Source of the DNA: Ligustrum vulgare
Lineage: Eukaryota > Streptophyta > Magnoliopsida > Lamiales > Oleaceae
Length of the DNA: 64,000 bases
Direction: 5' to 3'
Assembly: GCA_963555705.1 (NCBI GenBank)
Contig: OY743184.1
Location: 30,142,614-30,206,613 of the forward strand
The position numbers and the translations under genes were made by a program. This document shows positions 42,001-56,290 of the stretch, one piece after another. How positions within the stretch are numbered: position 1 is the first letter of the stretch; every line of letters starts with the position of its first letter. Under the pieces are notes generated by a model, which worked only from the letters and a program-made list of their open reading frames with translations, had not been told where the DNA came from and did not search any database.

Positions 42001-42560
42001 TAATATACATTTTTAGATATTTTGTTTCTTTTTGTTTTCGTATTGTTAATAAAAATATTTTTCATACGTATATAATCTAAACTCTTCAATTTCTCAATAA
42101 AAAAATCATTTAAATAAAATAAAATACTCTCATATAGTTTATGATTTTTAACACATCCTTCAATTAATGAGAGAAAATGAAATAATTTGTACTTTTTGAA
42201 TTAATTTTTCTACATGCGTATAATAATTATTTTTTAAAAAAATAAATTTCATCTAAAAGGCCTTAAAGGGAGAAACTTTTTACTATTATTCTACCCTCAT
42301 ATATTTTTTGAGTATTTTACCCACGCATATATTTAATAATTTCATATTCACCCCTAGTTTTAATTACTGTACATTTTTTAATATTTTATTTCTTTTTCGT
42401 TTTCGTATTGTCATTAAAAATATTTTTCATACGTAAATAATCTAAAATCTTCACTTTCTCCCTAAAAAATATTTTAAATAAAATCAGCAACTCCTATATA
42501 TATGGTTTCAAACACGTCCTTCAATTAATGAGAGAAAAAGAAAATGTTTACTTATTGTAA
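39001..42560. repeat. Return of 4-monomer HOR classes to the right of the 5-monomer core
   Basis: Immediately after the last full 5-monomer unit the same class is repeated (anchors about 38647, 38997 and 39344, a short run of one monomer type). The gaaaatgaaataat class then recurs at about 39688, 40748 and 42167. The last two are ~1.42 kb apart, matching the period at 6.1-13.85 kb, and the intervening monomers are of the same three classes as there. Confidence 0.75.
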
Positions 42561-45500
42561 ATGCTTATAATAAATTATTTTTTAATTAAAAAAAAAAACT
42601 ACATCTAAAAGGTCTTAGTGGTAGATGCTTTTTTATTATTATTTTACCCTCATATATTTTTTTGATTATTTTTCCCACGCATATTTTTAATAATTTTAAC
42701 ATTCACCCCTAGTTTTAATTACTGTACATTTTTTAATATTTCATTTCTTTTTGTTTTCGTTTTATGAATAAAAATATTTTTTATACGTATATAATCTAAA
42801 CTCTTCACTTTCTCCCAAAAAATATTTTAAATAAAATTAACAACTCTTATATAATTTATGATTTCCGACACGTTCTTCAATTAATGAGAGAAGAAGAAAA
42901 AATGGGTACTTATTGTAAATGCTTATAATATATATATATATATTTTTTTAAAAGAAAGCTACACCTAAAAGGTCTTAATAGGAGAAACTTTTGTGTTATT
43001 ATTTTACCCTAACATATTTTTTTGAGTATTTTAACCTTGCATATTTTTAATAATTTTATATTCACCCCTAGTTTTTATTAATATACATTTTTTAATATTT
43101 TTTTTAGTTTTCGTATTGTCAATAAAAATATTTTTCATACGAATATAATCTAAACTTTTCACTTTTTCCCCAAAAAATCTTTTCACTAAAATGATGACTC
43201 TCATATAGTTTATGGTTTCTAACACATCCTTCAATTAATGAGAGAAAAATAAAAAATGTGTACTTTTTAAATTAATTTTTCTACATAAATATAATAATTA
43301 TTTTTTTAAAAAAAATAAAAACTACTTCTAAAAAGCCTTAATGGGAGAAACTTTTTATTATTATTCTACCCTCATACATTTTTCGGAGTATTTTACCCTT
43401 GCGTATTTTTAATAATTTCATATTCACCCCTAGTTTTAATTAATGTACATTTTTGAATATTTTATTTCTTTTCATTTTGATATTGTCAATAAAAATATTT
43501 TTCATACATATATAATCTAAACTCTTTACTTTCTCACTAAAAAATATTTTATATAAAATCAACAAGTCTCATATAATTTTTGGTTTCCAACACGTCCTTC
43601 AATTAATGGGAGAAAAGGAAAAAATGTGTACTTTTTGTAAATGCCTATAATAATTTTTTTTTTCATAAAAAAAAAAAAAAAAAAAACTACATCGAAAAGG
43701 TCTTAATGGGAGAAGCTTTTTTATTATTATTTTACCCACAGATATTTTTTTGAGTATTTTACCAATGCATATTTTTAATAATTTTAATATTCGCCCCTAG
43801 TTTTAATTACTGTACATTTTTTTAATATTTTATTTCTTTTTGTTTTCATATTCTCAATAAAAATATTTTTCATACGTATATAATCAAAACTCTTCACTTT
43901 CTCCCAAAATTTTTTATTAAATAAAATCATCAACTCGTACATAATTTATGGTTCTGACACGTTCTTCAATTAATGAGAAAAAGAAAAAGAATGGGTAGTT
44001 ATTGTAAATGCTTATAATAATTTAAACAAAAAAAAAAAAACACCTAAAAGGTCTTAATGGGAGAAACTTTTTTATTATTATTTAACGCTCATATTTTTTC
44101 TGAGTGTTTTACACTCGCATATTTTTAATAATTTCACATTCACCTCTAGTTTTAATTAATGTAAATTTTTTAATATTTTATTTCTTTTCATTTTTGGTAT
44201 TGTCAATAAAAATATTTTTCATACGTATATAATCTAAACTCTTTACTTTCTCACTAAAAAAATATTTTAAATAAAATCAAGAACTCTCATTTAATTTATG
44301 GTTTCCAACACGTCCTTCAATTAATGCGAGAAAAGGAAAAAATGTATACATTTTGTAAATGCCTATAATAATTTTTTTTTCATAAAAAAAAAAAAAAAAC
44401 CACATCTAAAAGGTCTTAATGGGAGAAGCTTTATTATTAAAACCCACGCATATTTTTAATAATTTTAATATTCGCCCCTAGTTTTAATTATTGTACATTT
44501 TTTAATATTTTATTTCTTTTTGTTTTCGTATTCTCAATAAAAATATTTTTCATACGTATATAATCTAAACTCTTCACTTTCTCCCAAAAATTTTTAAATA
44601 ATCATCAACTCGTACATAATTTATGGTTCTGACACGTTCTTCAATTAATGAGAAAAAGAAAAAGAATGGGTAGTTATTGTAAATGCTTATAATAATTTTA
44701 TTTTTTTAAAAAAATACACCTAAAAGGTCTTAATGGGAGAAACTTTTTTATTATTATTTAACGCTCATATTTTTTTCTGAGTATTTTGCACTCGAATATT
44801 TTTAATAATTTCACATTCACCTCTAGTTTTAATTAATGTACATTTTTTAATATTTTATTTCTTTTCATTTTTGGTATTGTCAATAAAAATATTTTTCATA
44901 CGTATATAATCTAAACTTTTTACTTTCTCACTAAAAAATATTTTAAATAAAATCAAGAACTCTCATTTAATTTATGGTTTCCAACACGTCCTTCAATTAA
45001 TGAGAGAAAATGAAAAAATGTATACTTTTTGTAAATGCCTATAATAATTTTTTTTTTCATAAAAAAAAAAAAACCACATCTAAAAGGTCTTAATGGGAGA
45101 AGCTTTATTATTATTATTATTTTACCCACGCATATTTTTAATAATTTTAATACTCGCCCCTAGTTTTAATTACTGTACATTTTTTAATATTTTATTTCTT
45201 TTTGTTTTCATATTCTCAATAAAAATATTTTTCATACGTATATAATCTAAACTCTGCACTTTCTCCCAAAAAAATATTCTAAATAAAATCATCAACTCTT
45301 ACATAATTTATGGTTCCGACACGTACTTCAATTAATGAGAGAAAAAGAAAAAAATGGGTGGTTATTGTAAATGCTTATAACAATTTTTTTTTAACAAAAA
45401 ATTTTACATCTAAAAGGTCTTAATGGGAGAAACTTTTTAATTATTATTTTACCCTCATATATTTTTTTGAGTATTTTACCCTCGTATATTTTTAATAATT

Positions 45501-47900
45501 TCATATTCACCCCTAGTTTTAATTAATGTACATTTTTTAATATTTTATTTCTATTTCAAATACTCTCATATTTTAAATATTTTAAAGAATTACATCTAAA
45601 AGTCCTTAATGGGAGAAACTTTTTATTATTATTCTACCCTCATACATTTTTCGGAGTATTTTACTCTTGCATATTTTTAATAATTTCATATTCACCGCTA
45701 GTATTAATTACTGTACATTTTTTAATATTTTATTTCTTTTTGTTTTCATATTGTCAATAAAAATATTTTTCATACATATATAATCTAAATTCTTCACTTT
45801 CTCCCAAAAAATATTTTAAATAAAATCATCATCTCTTATATAATTTATGGTTTCCGACACGTCCTTCAATTAATGGGAGAAAAAGAAAAAATAGGTTGTT
45901 ATTGTAAGTGCTTATAATAATTTTAAAAAAAAATAAGAAAAAAAAAACTACATCTAAAGGTCTTAATGGGAGAAACTTTTTTATTATTATTTTACCCTCA
46001 TATATTTTTTTGAGTATTTTACCCTCGCATATTTTTAATAATTTCATATTCACCCCTAGTATTAATTACTGTACATTTTTTAATATTTTATTTTTTTTTG
46101 TTTTCATATTGTCAATAAAAATATTTTTCATACATATATAATCTAAATTCTTCACTTTCTCCCAAAAAATATTTTAAATAAAATCATCATCTCTTATATA
46201 ATTTATGGTTTCCGACACGTCCTTCAATTAATGGGAGAAAAAGAAAAAATAGGTTGTTATTGTAAGTGCTTATAATAATTTTAAAAAAAAAAGAAAAAAG
46301 AAAAAAAAAAAACTACATCTAAAAGGTCTTAATGGGAGAAACTTTTTTATTATTATTTTACCCTCATATATTTTTTTGAGTATTTTGCCCTCGCATATTT
46401 TTAATAATTTCATATTCACCCCTAGTTTTAATTAATGTACATTTTTTAATATTTTATTTCATTTTGTTTTCATATTGTCAATAAAAATATTTTTCATACG
46501 TATATAATCTAAACTCTTCACTTTCTCCCTAAAACATCTTTTAAATAAAATCAAATACTCTCATATAGCTTATGGTTTCTAACACGTCCTTCAATTAATT
46601 AGAGAAAAAGAAAAAAATGTGTATTTTTTGAATTAATTTTTCTACATTGATATAATTATTATTTAAAAAAAAATTACATCTGAAAGGCCGTTAAGGGATA
46701 AACATTTTATTATTATTCTACCCTAATACATTTTTTTGAGTATTTTACCCTTACATATTTTTAATAATTTCATATTACTAGATTCTAATTAATGTACATT
46801 TTTGAATATCTTACTTCTTTTTATTTTGGTATTGCCAATAAATTTTTTTTTCATACATATATAATCTAAACTCTTTATTTTCTAACTAAAAAATATTTTA
46901 AATAAAATCAACAACTCTCATATAATTTATGGTTTCCGAAATGTCCTTCAATTAATGAGAAAAAAAAAGAAAAAATGTGTACTTTTTGTAAATGCTTATG
47001 ATAATTTTTTTTTTTTTAGGAAAAAAAAAAAAAAAAAAAACTACACCTAAATGGTCTTTATTGGGGAAACTTTTTTATTATTATTTTACCATCATATATT
47101 TTTTTGAGTATTTTACCCTTGCATATTTTTAATAATTTCATATTCACCCCCAAATTTTAGTTAATGTACATTGTTTAATATTTTATTTCTTTTTGCTTTC
47201 GTATTGTCTATAAAAATATTTTTCATACGTATATAATCTAACTCTTTAGTTTATCACTAAAAAATATTTCAAAAAAAATGAACAACTCTCATATAAGTTA
47301 TGGTTTCCAACACATCCTTCAATTAATGAGAGAAAAAGAAAAATTGTTTACTTCTTGTAAACGCTTCAAATTATTTTTCTTTTTCCAAAAAAAAAAAAAA
47401 AAGAAATTAAATCTAAAAGGTCTTAATGGGAGAAACTTTTTTATTATTATTTTAGCCTCGTATATTTTTTTGAATATTTTACACTCGCATATTTTTAATA
47501 ATTTCATATTCACCCCTAGTTTTAATTAATGTATATTTTTTTAATATTTTATCTCTATTTGTTTTAGTATTGTCAATAAAAATATTTTTCATACGTATAT
47601 AATCTAAACTCTTTACTTTCTCATTAAAAAATATTTTAAATAAAATCAATAACTCTCATAGAATGTATGGTTTCCAACATGTCCTTCTATTAATAAGAAA
47701 AAAAGAAAAACTATGTACTTTTTTTGTAAATGCTTATAATATATTTTTTTTTTTTTTGGAAAAAAAACCTACATCTAAAAGGTCTTACTGTGAGAAACTT
47801 TTTTATTATTATTTTACCCTCATATATTTTTTTGATTATTTTACCCTCGCATATTTTTAATAATTTCATATTCACCACTAGTTTTAATTAATGTACATTT
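42561..47900. repeat. Right, diverged layer of the satellite with small local duplications
   Basis: The monomers are again heterogeneous and resemble those at 2.2-6.1 kb, with phrases such as actacacctaaaagg and attttaacattcacccc. Two recent local events are visible. A two-monomer duplication brings the rare string cgttcttcaattaatgagaa followed by gaatgggtagttattg twice, near 43962 and 44637. A one-monomer duplication gives the rare phrase aataggttgttattgtaag at about 45890 and 46250. A TA microsatellite has replaced the A/T junction at about 42930-42943. Confidence 0.7.
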
Positions 47901-50900
47901 TTTTAATATTTTATTTATTTTCGTTTTCGTATTGTCAATAAAAATATTTATCATACGTGTATATAATCAAAACTCTCTTTCTCCCTAAAAAATCTTTTAA
48001 ATAAAATTCACATCTCTCATATAATTTATGGTTTCGAACACATTCTTCAATTAATGAGAGAAATAGATAGAATGTGTACTTTTTGGATTAATTTTTCTAC
48101 ATACATATAATAAATTTTTTTTTTTTTAAAAAAGAAGACAACATCTTAAAGGCCTTAATGGGAGAAACGTATTATTATTATTCTTACCTCATACATTTTT
48201 CGGAGTATTTTACCCTCGCAAATTTATAATAATTTCATATTCACCCCTAGTTTTAATTAATAAACATTTTTATATATTTTATTTCTTTTTATTTTTGTAT
48301 TGTCGATAAAAATATATTTCATACATATATAATATAATTTTTCACTTTCTCAGTAAAAAAATATTTTAAATACAATTAACAACTCTAATATAATTTATTG
48401 TTTCTAACACGTCCTTCAATTAATGAGATAAAAAGATAAAATGTGTACTTTTTGAATTAATTTTTCTACATGCATATAATAATTTAAAAAAAAAAAAAAA
48501 AAACAACATCTAAAAGGCCTTAATGGGAGATTTTTTTTTTTTTTTTTATTATTATACCTTCATACATTTTTTGGAGTATTTTACCCTCGCATATTTTTAA
48601 TAATTTCATATTCACCCCTATTTTTAATTAATGTACATTTTTGAACATTTTATTTCTTTTTATTTTGCTATTGTCAATAAAAATATTTTTCATACATATA
48701 TAATCTAAATTCTTTACTTTCTCGATAAAAAAATATTTTAAATAAAATCAACAACTCTCATACAATTTATGGTTTCCAACACGTCCTTCAATTAATGAGA
48801 GAAAAAGAAAAAATGTTTACTTTTTGTAAATGCTTATAATAATTTTTTTTTTCCAAAAAAAATAAAAATAAATCTGAAAGGTCTTAATGGGAGAAACTTT
48901 ATTATTATTATTTTACCCTCATATATTTTTTTGAATATTTTACCCTCGCATATTTTTAATAATTTCATATTCACCCCTAATTTTAATTAATGTACATTTT
49001 TCAGTATTTTATTTCTATATGTTTTAGTATTGTCAATAAAAATATTTTTCATACGTATATAATATAAACTCTTCACTTTCTCCCTAAAAAATATTTTAAA
49101 TAAAATCAACAACTCTCATATAATTTATGATTTCCGACACGTCCTTCAATTAATTAGAGAAAAAGAAAAAATGTGTAAAATCTGTAAATGCTTGTAATAA
49201 TTTAAATAAATAAATAAATAAATAAATCTAAAAGGTCTCAATGGGAGAAACTTTTTTATTATTATTTTACCCTCATATATTTTTTTGAATATTTTACCCC
49301 TGCATATTTTTAATAATTTCATATTCACCCATAGTTTTAATTAATGTAAATTTTTTAATTTTTTTATTTCTATTTGTTTTAGTATTGTCAATAAAAATAT
49401 TTTTCATACGTATATAATCTAAACTCTTCACTTTTTCAATAAAATATTTTTTAAATAAAATCTACAACTCTCACATAATTTATGGTTTCCAGCACATCCT
49501 TCAATTAATGAGAGGAAAAGAAAAAATGTGTACTTTTTTGTAAATGCTTATAATAATTTTTTTTTAAGAAGACAATAAAAAATAAAAACTACATCTAAAA
49601 GGTCTTAATGGGAGAAACTTTTTTATTATAATTTTACCCTCTTATATTTTTTTGAATATTTTACACTCGCATATTTTTAATAATTTCATATTCACCCCTA
49701 GTTTTAATTAATGTACATTTTTTTTATATTTTATCTCTATTTGTTTTAGTATTGTAAATAAAAATATTTTTCATACGTATATAATCTAAACTCTTCACTT
49801 TCTCATTAAAAAATATTTTAAATAAAATCAATAACTCTCATAAAATGTATGGTTTCCAACACGTCCTTCTATTAATAAGAGAAACAGAAAAACTGTGTAC
49901 ATATTTGTAAATGCTTATAATAATTTATTTATTTTGGAAAAAAAAAAAAACAGCATCTGAAAGGTCTTACTGTGAGAAACTTTTTTATTATTATTTTACC
50001 CTCATATATTTTTTTGAGTATTTTACCCTCGCATATTTTTAATAATTTCATATTCACCCCTAATTTTAATTAATGTACATTTTTTAATATTTTATTTCTT
50101 TTTGTTTTCGTATTTTCAATTAAAATATTTATCATACGTATATAATCAAAACTCTTCACTTTCTCCCTATAAAAATCTTTTAAATAAAATCCACAACTCT
50201 CATATAATTTATGGTTTTGAACACATTCTTCAATTAATGAGAGAAATAGATAGAATGTGTACTTTTTGGATTAATTTTTCTACATGCATATAATAATTAT
50301 TTAAAAAAAAAAAAAAAAGACAACTTCTTAAAGGCCTTAATGGAAGAAACTTTTTATTATTATTCTAACCTCATACATTTTTCGGAGTATTTTACCATCG
50401 TAAATTTTTAATAATTTCATATTCACTCCTAGTTTTAATTAGTAAACATTTTTGAATATTTTATTTCTTTTTATTTTTGTATTGTCGATAAAAATATATT
50501 TCATACCTATATAATCTAATTTTTCACTTTCTCAGTACAAAAATATTTTAAATACAATTAACAACTCTAATATAATTTATTGTTTCTAACACGTCCTTCA
50601 ATTAATGAGATAAAAATATAAAATGTGTATTTTTTGAATTAATTTTTCTACATGCATATAATAATTTTTTTTAAAAAAAAAAAACTACATCTAAAAGGCC
50701 TTAATGGGAGATTTTATTTTTTTTTATTATTATTATACCTTCATACATTTTTTGGAGTATTTTACCCTCGCATATTTTTAATAATTTCATATTCACCCCT
50801 ATTTTTAATTAATGTACATTTTTGAACATTTTATTTCTTTTTATTTTGCTATTGTCAATAAAAATATTTTTCATACATATATAATCTAAATTCTTTACTT

Positions 50901-52023
50901 TCTCGATAAAAAAATATTTTAAATAAAATCAACAATTCTCATACAATTTATGGTTTCCAACACGTTCTTCAATTAATGAGAGAAAAAGAAAAAATGTTTA
51001 CTTTTTGTAAATGCTTATAATAAATTTTTTTTTTCCAAAAAAAATAAAAATAAATCTGAAAGGTCTTAATGGGAGAAACTTTATTATTATTATTTTACCC
51101 TCATATATTTTTTTGAATATTTTACCCTCGCATATTTTTAATAATTTCATATTCACCCCTAGTTTTAATTAATGTACATTTTTCAGTATTTTATTTCTAT
51201 ATGTTTTAGTATTGTCAATAAAAATATTTTCCATACGTATATAATATAAACTCTTCACTTTCTCCCTAAAAAATATTTTAAATAAAATCAACAACTTTCA
51301 TATAATTTATGATTTTCGACACGTCCTTCAATTAATGAGAGAAAAAGAAAAAATATGTACAATATGTAAATGCTTGTAATAAATTTTTTTTTTCAAAAAA
51401 AAAAAAAAGAAAAAAGAAAAAAACTAAATCTAAAAGGTCTCAATGGGAGAAACTTTTTTATTATTATTTTACCCTTATATATTTTTTTGAATATTTTACC
51501 ACTGCATATTTTTAATAATTTCATATTCACCCCTAGTTTTAATTAATATGCATTTTTTAATTTTTTATTTCTATTTGTTTTAGTATTGTCAATAGAAATA
51601 TTTTTCATACGTATATAATCTAAACTCTTCACTTTCTCATTAAAAAATATTTTAAATAAAATCAATAACTCTCATAAAATGTATGGTTTCCAACACGTCC
51701 TTCTATTAATAAGAGAAACAGAAAAACTGTGTACATATTTTTAAATGCTTATAATAATTTTTTTTTTTGGAAAAAAAAAAAACAGCATCTGAAAGGTCTT
51801 ACTGTGAGAAACTTTTTTATTATTATTTTACCCTCATATATTTTTTTGAGTATTTTACCCTCGCATATTTTTAATAATTTCATATTCACCCCTAATTTTA
51901 ATTAATGTACATTTTTTAATATTTTATTTCTTTTTGTTTTCGTATTTTCAATTAAAATATTTATCATACGTATATAATCAAAACTCTTCACTTTCTCCCT
52001 AAAAAAATCTTTTAAATAAAATC
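47901..52023. repeat. Block X-like monomers upstream of X copy 2
   Basis: These monomers belong to the same classes as block X: the rare anchor context gaaatagatagaatgtg occurs near 48060, 50240 and 52076 as well as at 13911. At 49203-49226 the usual A/T junction has been replaced by an (AAAT)n run of about six units. The region includes the first unit of a 1.84-kb tandem duplication described separately. Confidence 0.7.
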
Positions 52024-53450
52024 CACAACTCTCATATAATTTATGGTTTCGAACACATTCTTCAATTAATGAGAGAAATAGATAGAATGTGTACTTTTTG
52101 GATTAATTTTTCTACATGCATATAATAATTATTTAAAAAAAAAAAAAAAGACAACTTCTTAAAGGCCTTAATGGGAGAAACTTTTTATTATTATTCTAAC
52201 CTCATACATTTTTCGGAGTATTTTACCATCGTAAATTTTTAATAATTTCATATTCACTCCTAGTTTTAATTAGTAAACATTTTTGAATATTTTATTTCTT
52301 TTTATTTTTGTATTGTCGATAAAAATATATTTCATACCTATATAATCTAATTTTTCACTTTCTCAGTACAAAAATATTTTAAATACAATTAACAACTCTA
52401 ATATAATTTATTGTTTCTAACACGTCCTTCAATTAATGAGATAAAAATATAAAATGTGTATTTTTTGAATTAATTTTTCTACATGCATATAATAATTTTT
52501 TTTAAAAAAAAAAAACTACATCTAAAAGGCCTTAATGGGAGAATTTTTTTTTTTTTTTATTATTATTATACCTTCATACATTTTTTGGAGTGTTTTACCC
52601 TCGCATATTTTTAATAATTTCATATTCACCACTATTTTTAATTAATGTACATTTTTGAACATTTTATTTCTTTTTATTTTGCTATTGTCAATAAAAATAT
52701 TTTTCATACATATATAATCTAAATTCTTTACTTTCTCGATAAAAAAATATTTTAAATAAAATCAACAATTCTCATACAATTTATGGTTTCCAACACGTCC
52801 TTCAATTAATGAGAGAAAAAGAAAAAATGTTTACTTTTTGTAAATGCTTATAATAAATTTTTTTTTTTCCAAAAAAAATAAAAATAAATCTGAAAGGTCT
52901 TAATGGGAGAAACTTTATTATTATTATTTTACCCTCATATATTTTTTTGAATATTTTACCCTCGCATATTTTTAATAATTTCATATTCACCCCTAGTTTT
53001 AATTAATGTACATTTTTCAGTATTTTATTTCTATATGTTTTAGTATTGTCAATAAAAATATTTTTCATACGTATATAATATAAACTCTTCACTTTCTCCC
53101 TAAAAAATATTTTAAATAAAATCAACAACTTTCATATAATTTATGATTTTCGACACGTCCTTCAATTAATGAGAGAAAAAGAAAAAATATGTACAATATG
53201 TAAATGCTTGTAATAATTTTTTTTTTTCAAAAAAAAAAAAAGAAAAAAAAAACTAAATCTAAAAGGTCTCAATGGGAGAAACTTTTTTATTATTATTTTA
53301 CCCTTATATATTTTTTTGAATATTTTACCACTGCATATTTTTAATAATTTCATATTCACCCCTAGTTTTAATTAATATACATTTTTTAATTCTTTATTTC
53401 TATTTGTTTTAGTATTGTCAATAGAAATATTTTTCATGCGTATATAATCT
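49780..53450. repeat. 1.84-kb tandem duplication of five satellite monomers
   Basis: The uncommon phrase aaaatgtatggtttccaac, with ccttctattaataagagaaa after it, occurs near 49843 and 51681, about 1.84 kb apart. The rare gaaatagatagaatgtg context follows at about 50240 and 52076 with the same spacing. The two units run parallel to about 51620 and 53450. The second unit overlaps the start of block X copy 2, so this duplication and the X duplication share sequence. Confidence 0.8.
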
Positions 53451-56290
53451 AAACTCCCAAAAGGTCCTAATGGGAGAAACTTTTTTATAATTATTTTACC
53501 CTCATATAATTTTTTGTGTATTTTACCCTCGCATATTTTTAATAATTTCATATTTACCCCTAGTTTTAATTAATGTACATATTTTAATATTTTATTTCTA
53601 TTTGTTTTAGTATTGTAAATAAAAATATTTTCATACGTATATAATCTAAACTCTCCACTTTCTCACTAAAAAATATTTTAAATAAAATCTACAACTCTCA
53701 CATAATTTATGATTTCCAGCATGTCCTTCAATTAATGAGAGGAAAATAAAAAATGTCTACTTTTTTGTAAATGCTTATATTAATTTTTTTAAGAAAAAAA
53801 TAAAAACTACATCTAAAAGGTCTTAACGGGAGAAACTTTTTTATTATAATTTTCCCCTCATATATTTTCTTGAGTATTTTACCCTAGCATATTTTTAATA
53901 ATTTCATATTTACCCCCAGCTTTAAATAGTGTACATTTTTTAATATTTTATTTCTTTTTGTTTTCGTATTGTCAATAAAAATATTTTTCATACGTATATA
54001 ATTTAAACTTTTCACTTTCTCCCTGAAAATATTTTAAATAAAATCCACAACTCTCACATAATTTATGGTTTCTAACATGTTCTTCAATTAATGAGAGAAA
54101 AAGATAAAATGTGTACTTTTAGAATTAATTTTTCTATATGCATATTAATTTTTTTTTTTTTTAAAAAAACTACATCTAAAAGGCCTTAATGGGAGAAACT
54201 ATTTATTATTATTCAACCCTCATACATTTTTCAGAGTCTTTTACCCTCGCATATTTTTAATAATTTCATATTCACCCCTAATTTTAATTAATGTACATTT
54301 TTTAATATTTTCATTCTTTTCATTTTGGTATTGTCAATAAAAATATTTTTTATACGTATATAATCTAAAATCTTCACTTTCTACCAAAAAATATTTTAAA
54401 TAAAATCAACAACTCTTATATAATTTATGGTTTCGAACTCGTTCTTCAATTAATGAGAGAAATAGATAAAATGTGTACTTTTTGGATTAATTTTTCTACA
54501 TGCATATAATAATTATTTAAAAAAAAAAAAACTACATCTTAAAGGCCTTAATGGGAGAAATTTTTTATTATTATTCTAACCTCATACATTTTTCGGAGTA
54601 TTTTACCCTCGCATATTTTTAATAATTTCATATTCACCCCTTGTTTTAATGAATAAACATTTTTGAATATTTTTTTTCTTTTTATTTTTGTATTGTCGAT
54701 AAAAATTATTTCATACCTATATAATCTAAATTCTTCACTTTCTCAGTAAAAAATATTTTAAATACAATCAACAACTCTTATATAATTTATTGTTTCTAAC
54801 ACGTCCTTCAATTAATGAGATAAAAAGATAAAATGTGTTCTTTTTGAATTAATTTTTCCACAAGCATATAATAATTTAAAAAAAAAAAAAACTACATCTA
54901 AAAGGCATTAATGGGAGAATTTTTTATTATTATTCTACCCTCATACATTTTTTGGAGTATTTTACCCTCGCATATTTTTAATAATTTCATATTCACCCCT
55001 ATTTTTATTTAATTTACATTTTTAACATTTTATTTCTATTTGTTTTAGTATTGTCAATAAAAATATTTTTCATAAATGCTTTTTGTAAATGCTTATAATA
55101 ATTTTTTTTTTCAAAAAAATAAAAATAAAAAGGTCCTAATGGGAGAAACTTTTTTATTATTATTTTACCCTGATTAATTTTTTCGAATATTTTACCCTAG
55201 CATATTTTTAATAATTTCATATTCCCCGTAGTTTAATTAATGTACATTTTTAAATATTTTATTTCTATTTGTTTTATTATTGTCCGTAAAAATATTTTTC
55301 ATACGTATATAATCTAAACTCTTCACTTTCTCCCTATAAAATATTTTAAATAAAATCAACAACTCTCATATAATTTATGGTTTCCGACACGTCCTTCAAT
55401 TAATGAGAGAAAAAAAAAAATTGTACTTTCTGTAAATGCTTATAATAAGTTTTTTTTTAAAGAAATAAAAATAAATCGAAAAGGTCGTGATGGGAGAAAC
55501 TTTTTTATTATTATTTTACCCTCATATATTTTTTGGAATATTTTACCCTCGCATATTTTTTATAATTTCATATTCCCCCCTAGTTTTAATTAATGTACAT
55601 TTTTTTAATATTTTATTTCTATTCGTTTTAGTTTTGTCAATAAAAATACTTTTCATACGTACATAATCTAAACTCTTCACTTTCACCCTATAAAATATTT
55701 TAAATAAAATCAACAACACTCATATAATTTATGATTTCCGACACGACCTTCAATTAATGAGAGAAAAAGAAAAAATGTGAACTTTTTGTAAATACATATA
55801 ATAAATTTTTTCACCAAAAAAAAAAAAAAAAAAAAACCAAACCATGAAGGTCGTAATGGGGGAAACTTTTTTATTATTATTTTACCCTCATATATTTTTT
55901 AGAATATTTTAACCTCGCATATTTTTAATAAATTCATATTCACCCCTAGTTTTAATTAATGTAAATTTTAAATATTTTATTTCTATTTGTTTTATTATTG
56001 TCCATAAAAATATTTTTCATTCATATATAATCTAAACTCTTCACTTTCTTCCTATAAACTATTTTAAATAAAATCAACCACTCTCATATAATTTATGATT
56101 TCCGACACGTCCTTCAATTAATGAGAGAAAATGAAAAAAATTGTACTTTTTGTAAATGTTTATAATAATTTTTTTTTAAAGAAATAAAAATAAATCGAAA
56201 AGGTCCTAACGGGAGAAACATTTTTTGTTATTATTTTACCCTCATATATATTTTTTAAAATATTTTACCCTTGCATATTTTTAATAATTT
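52024..56290. repeat. Satellite block X, copy 2
   Basis: This copy lies at a near-constant offset of about 38.16 kb from 13.86-18.12 kb. It shares the truncated-monomer joint at about 53452 (aaactc to ccaaaagg), the ttcataaatgctttttg joint at about 55069 and the accaaaccatgaaggtcg string at 55837. In the ~100 bp after the first joint I count two differences between copies, so divergence is a few percent. After about 56290 the sequence continues with the same monomer family, whereas copy 1 switches to 4-monomer HOR classes at about 18116, which sets the right breakpoint. Confidence 0.88.
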
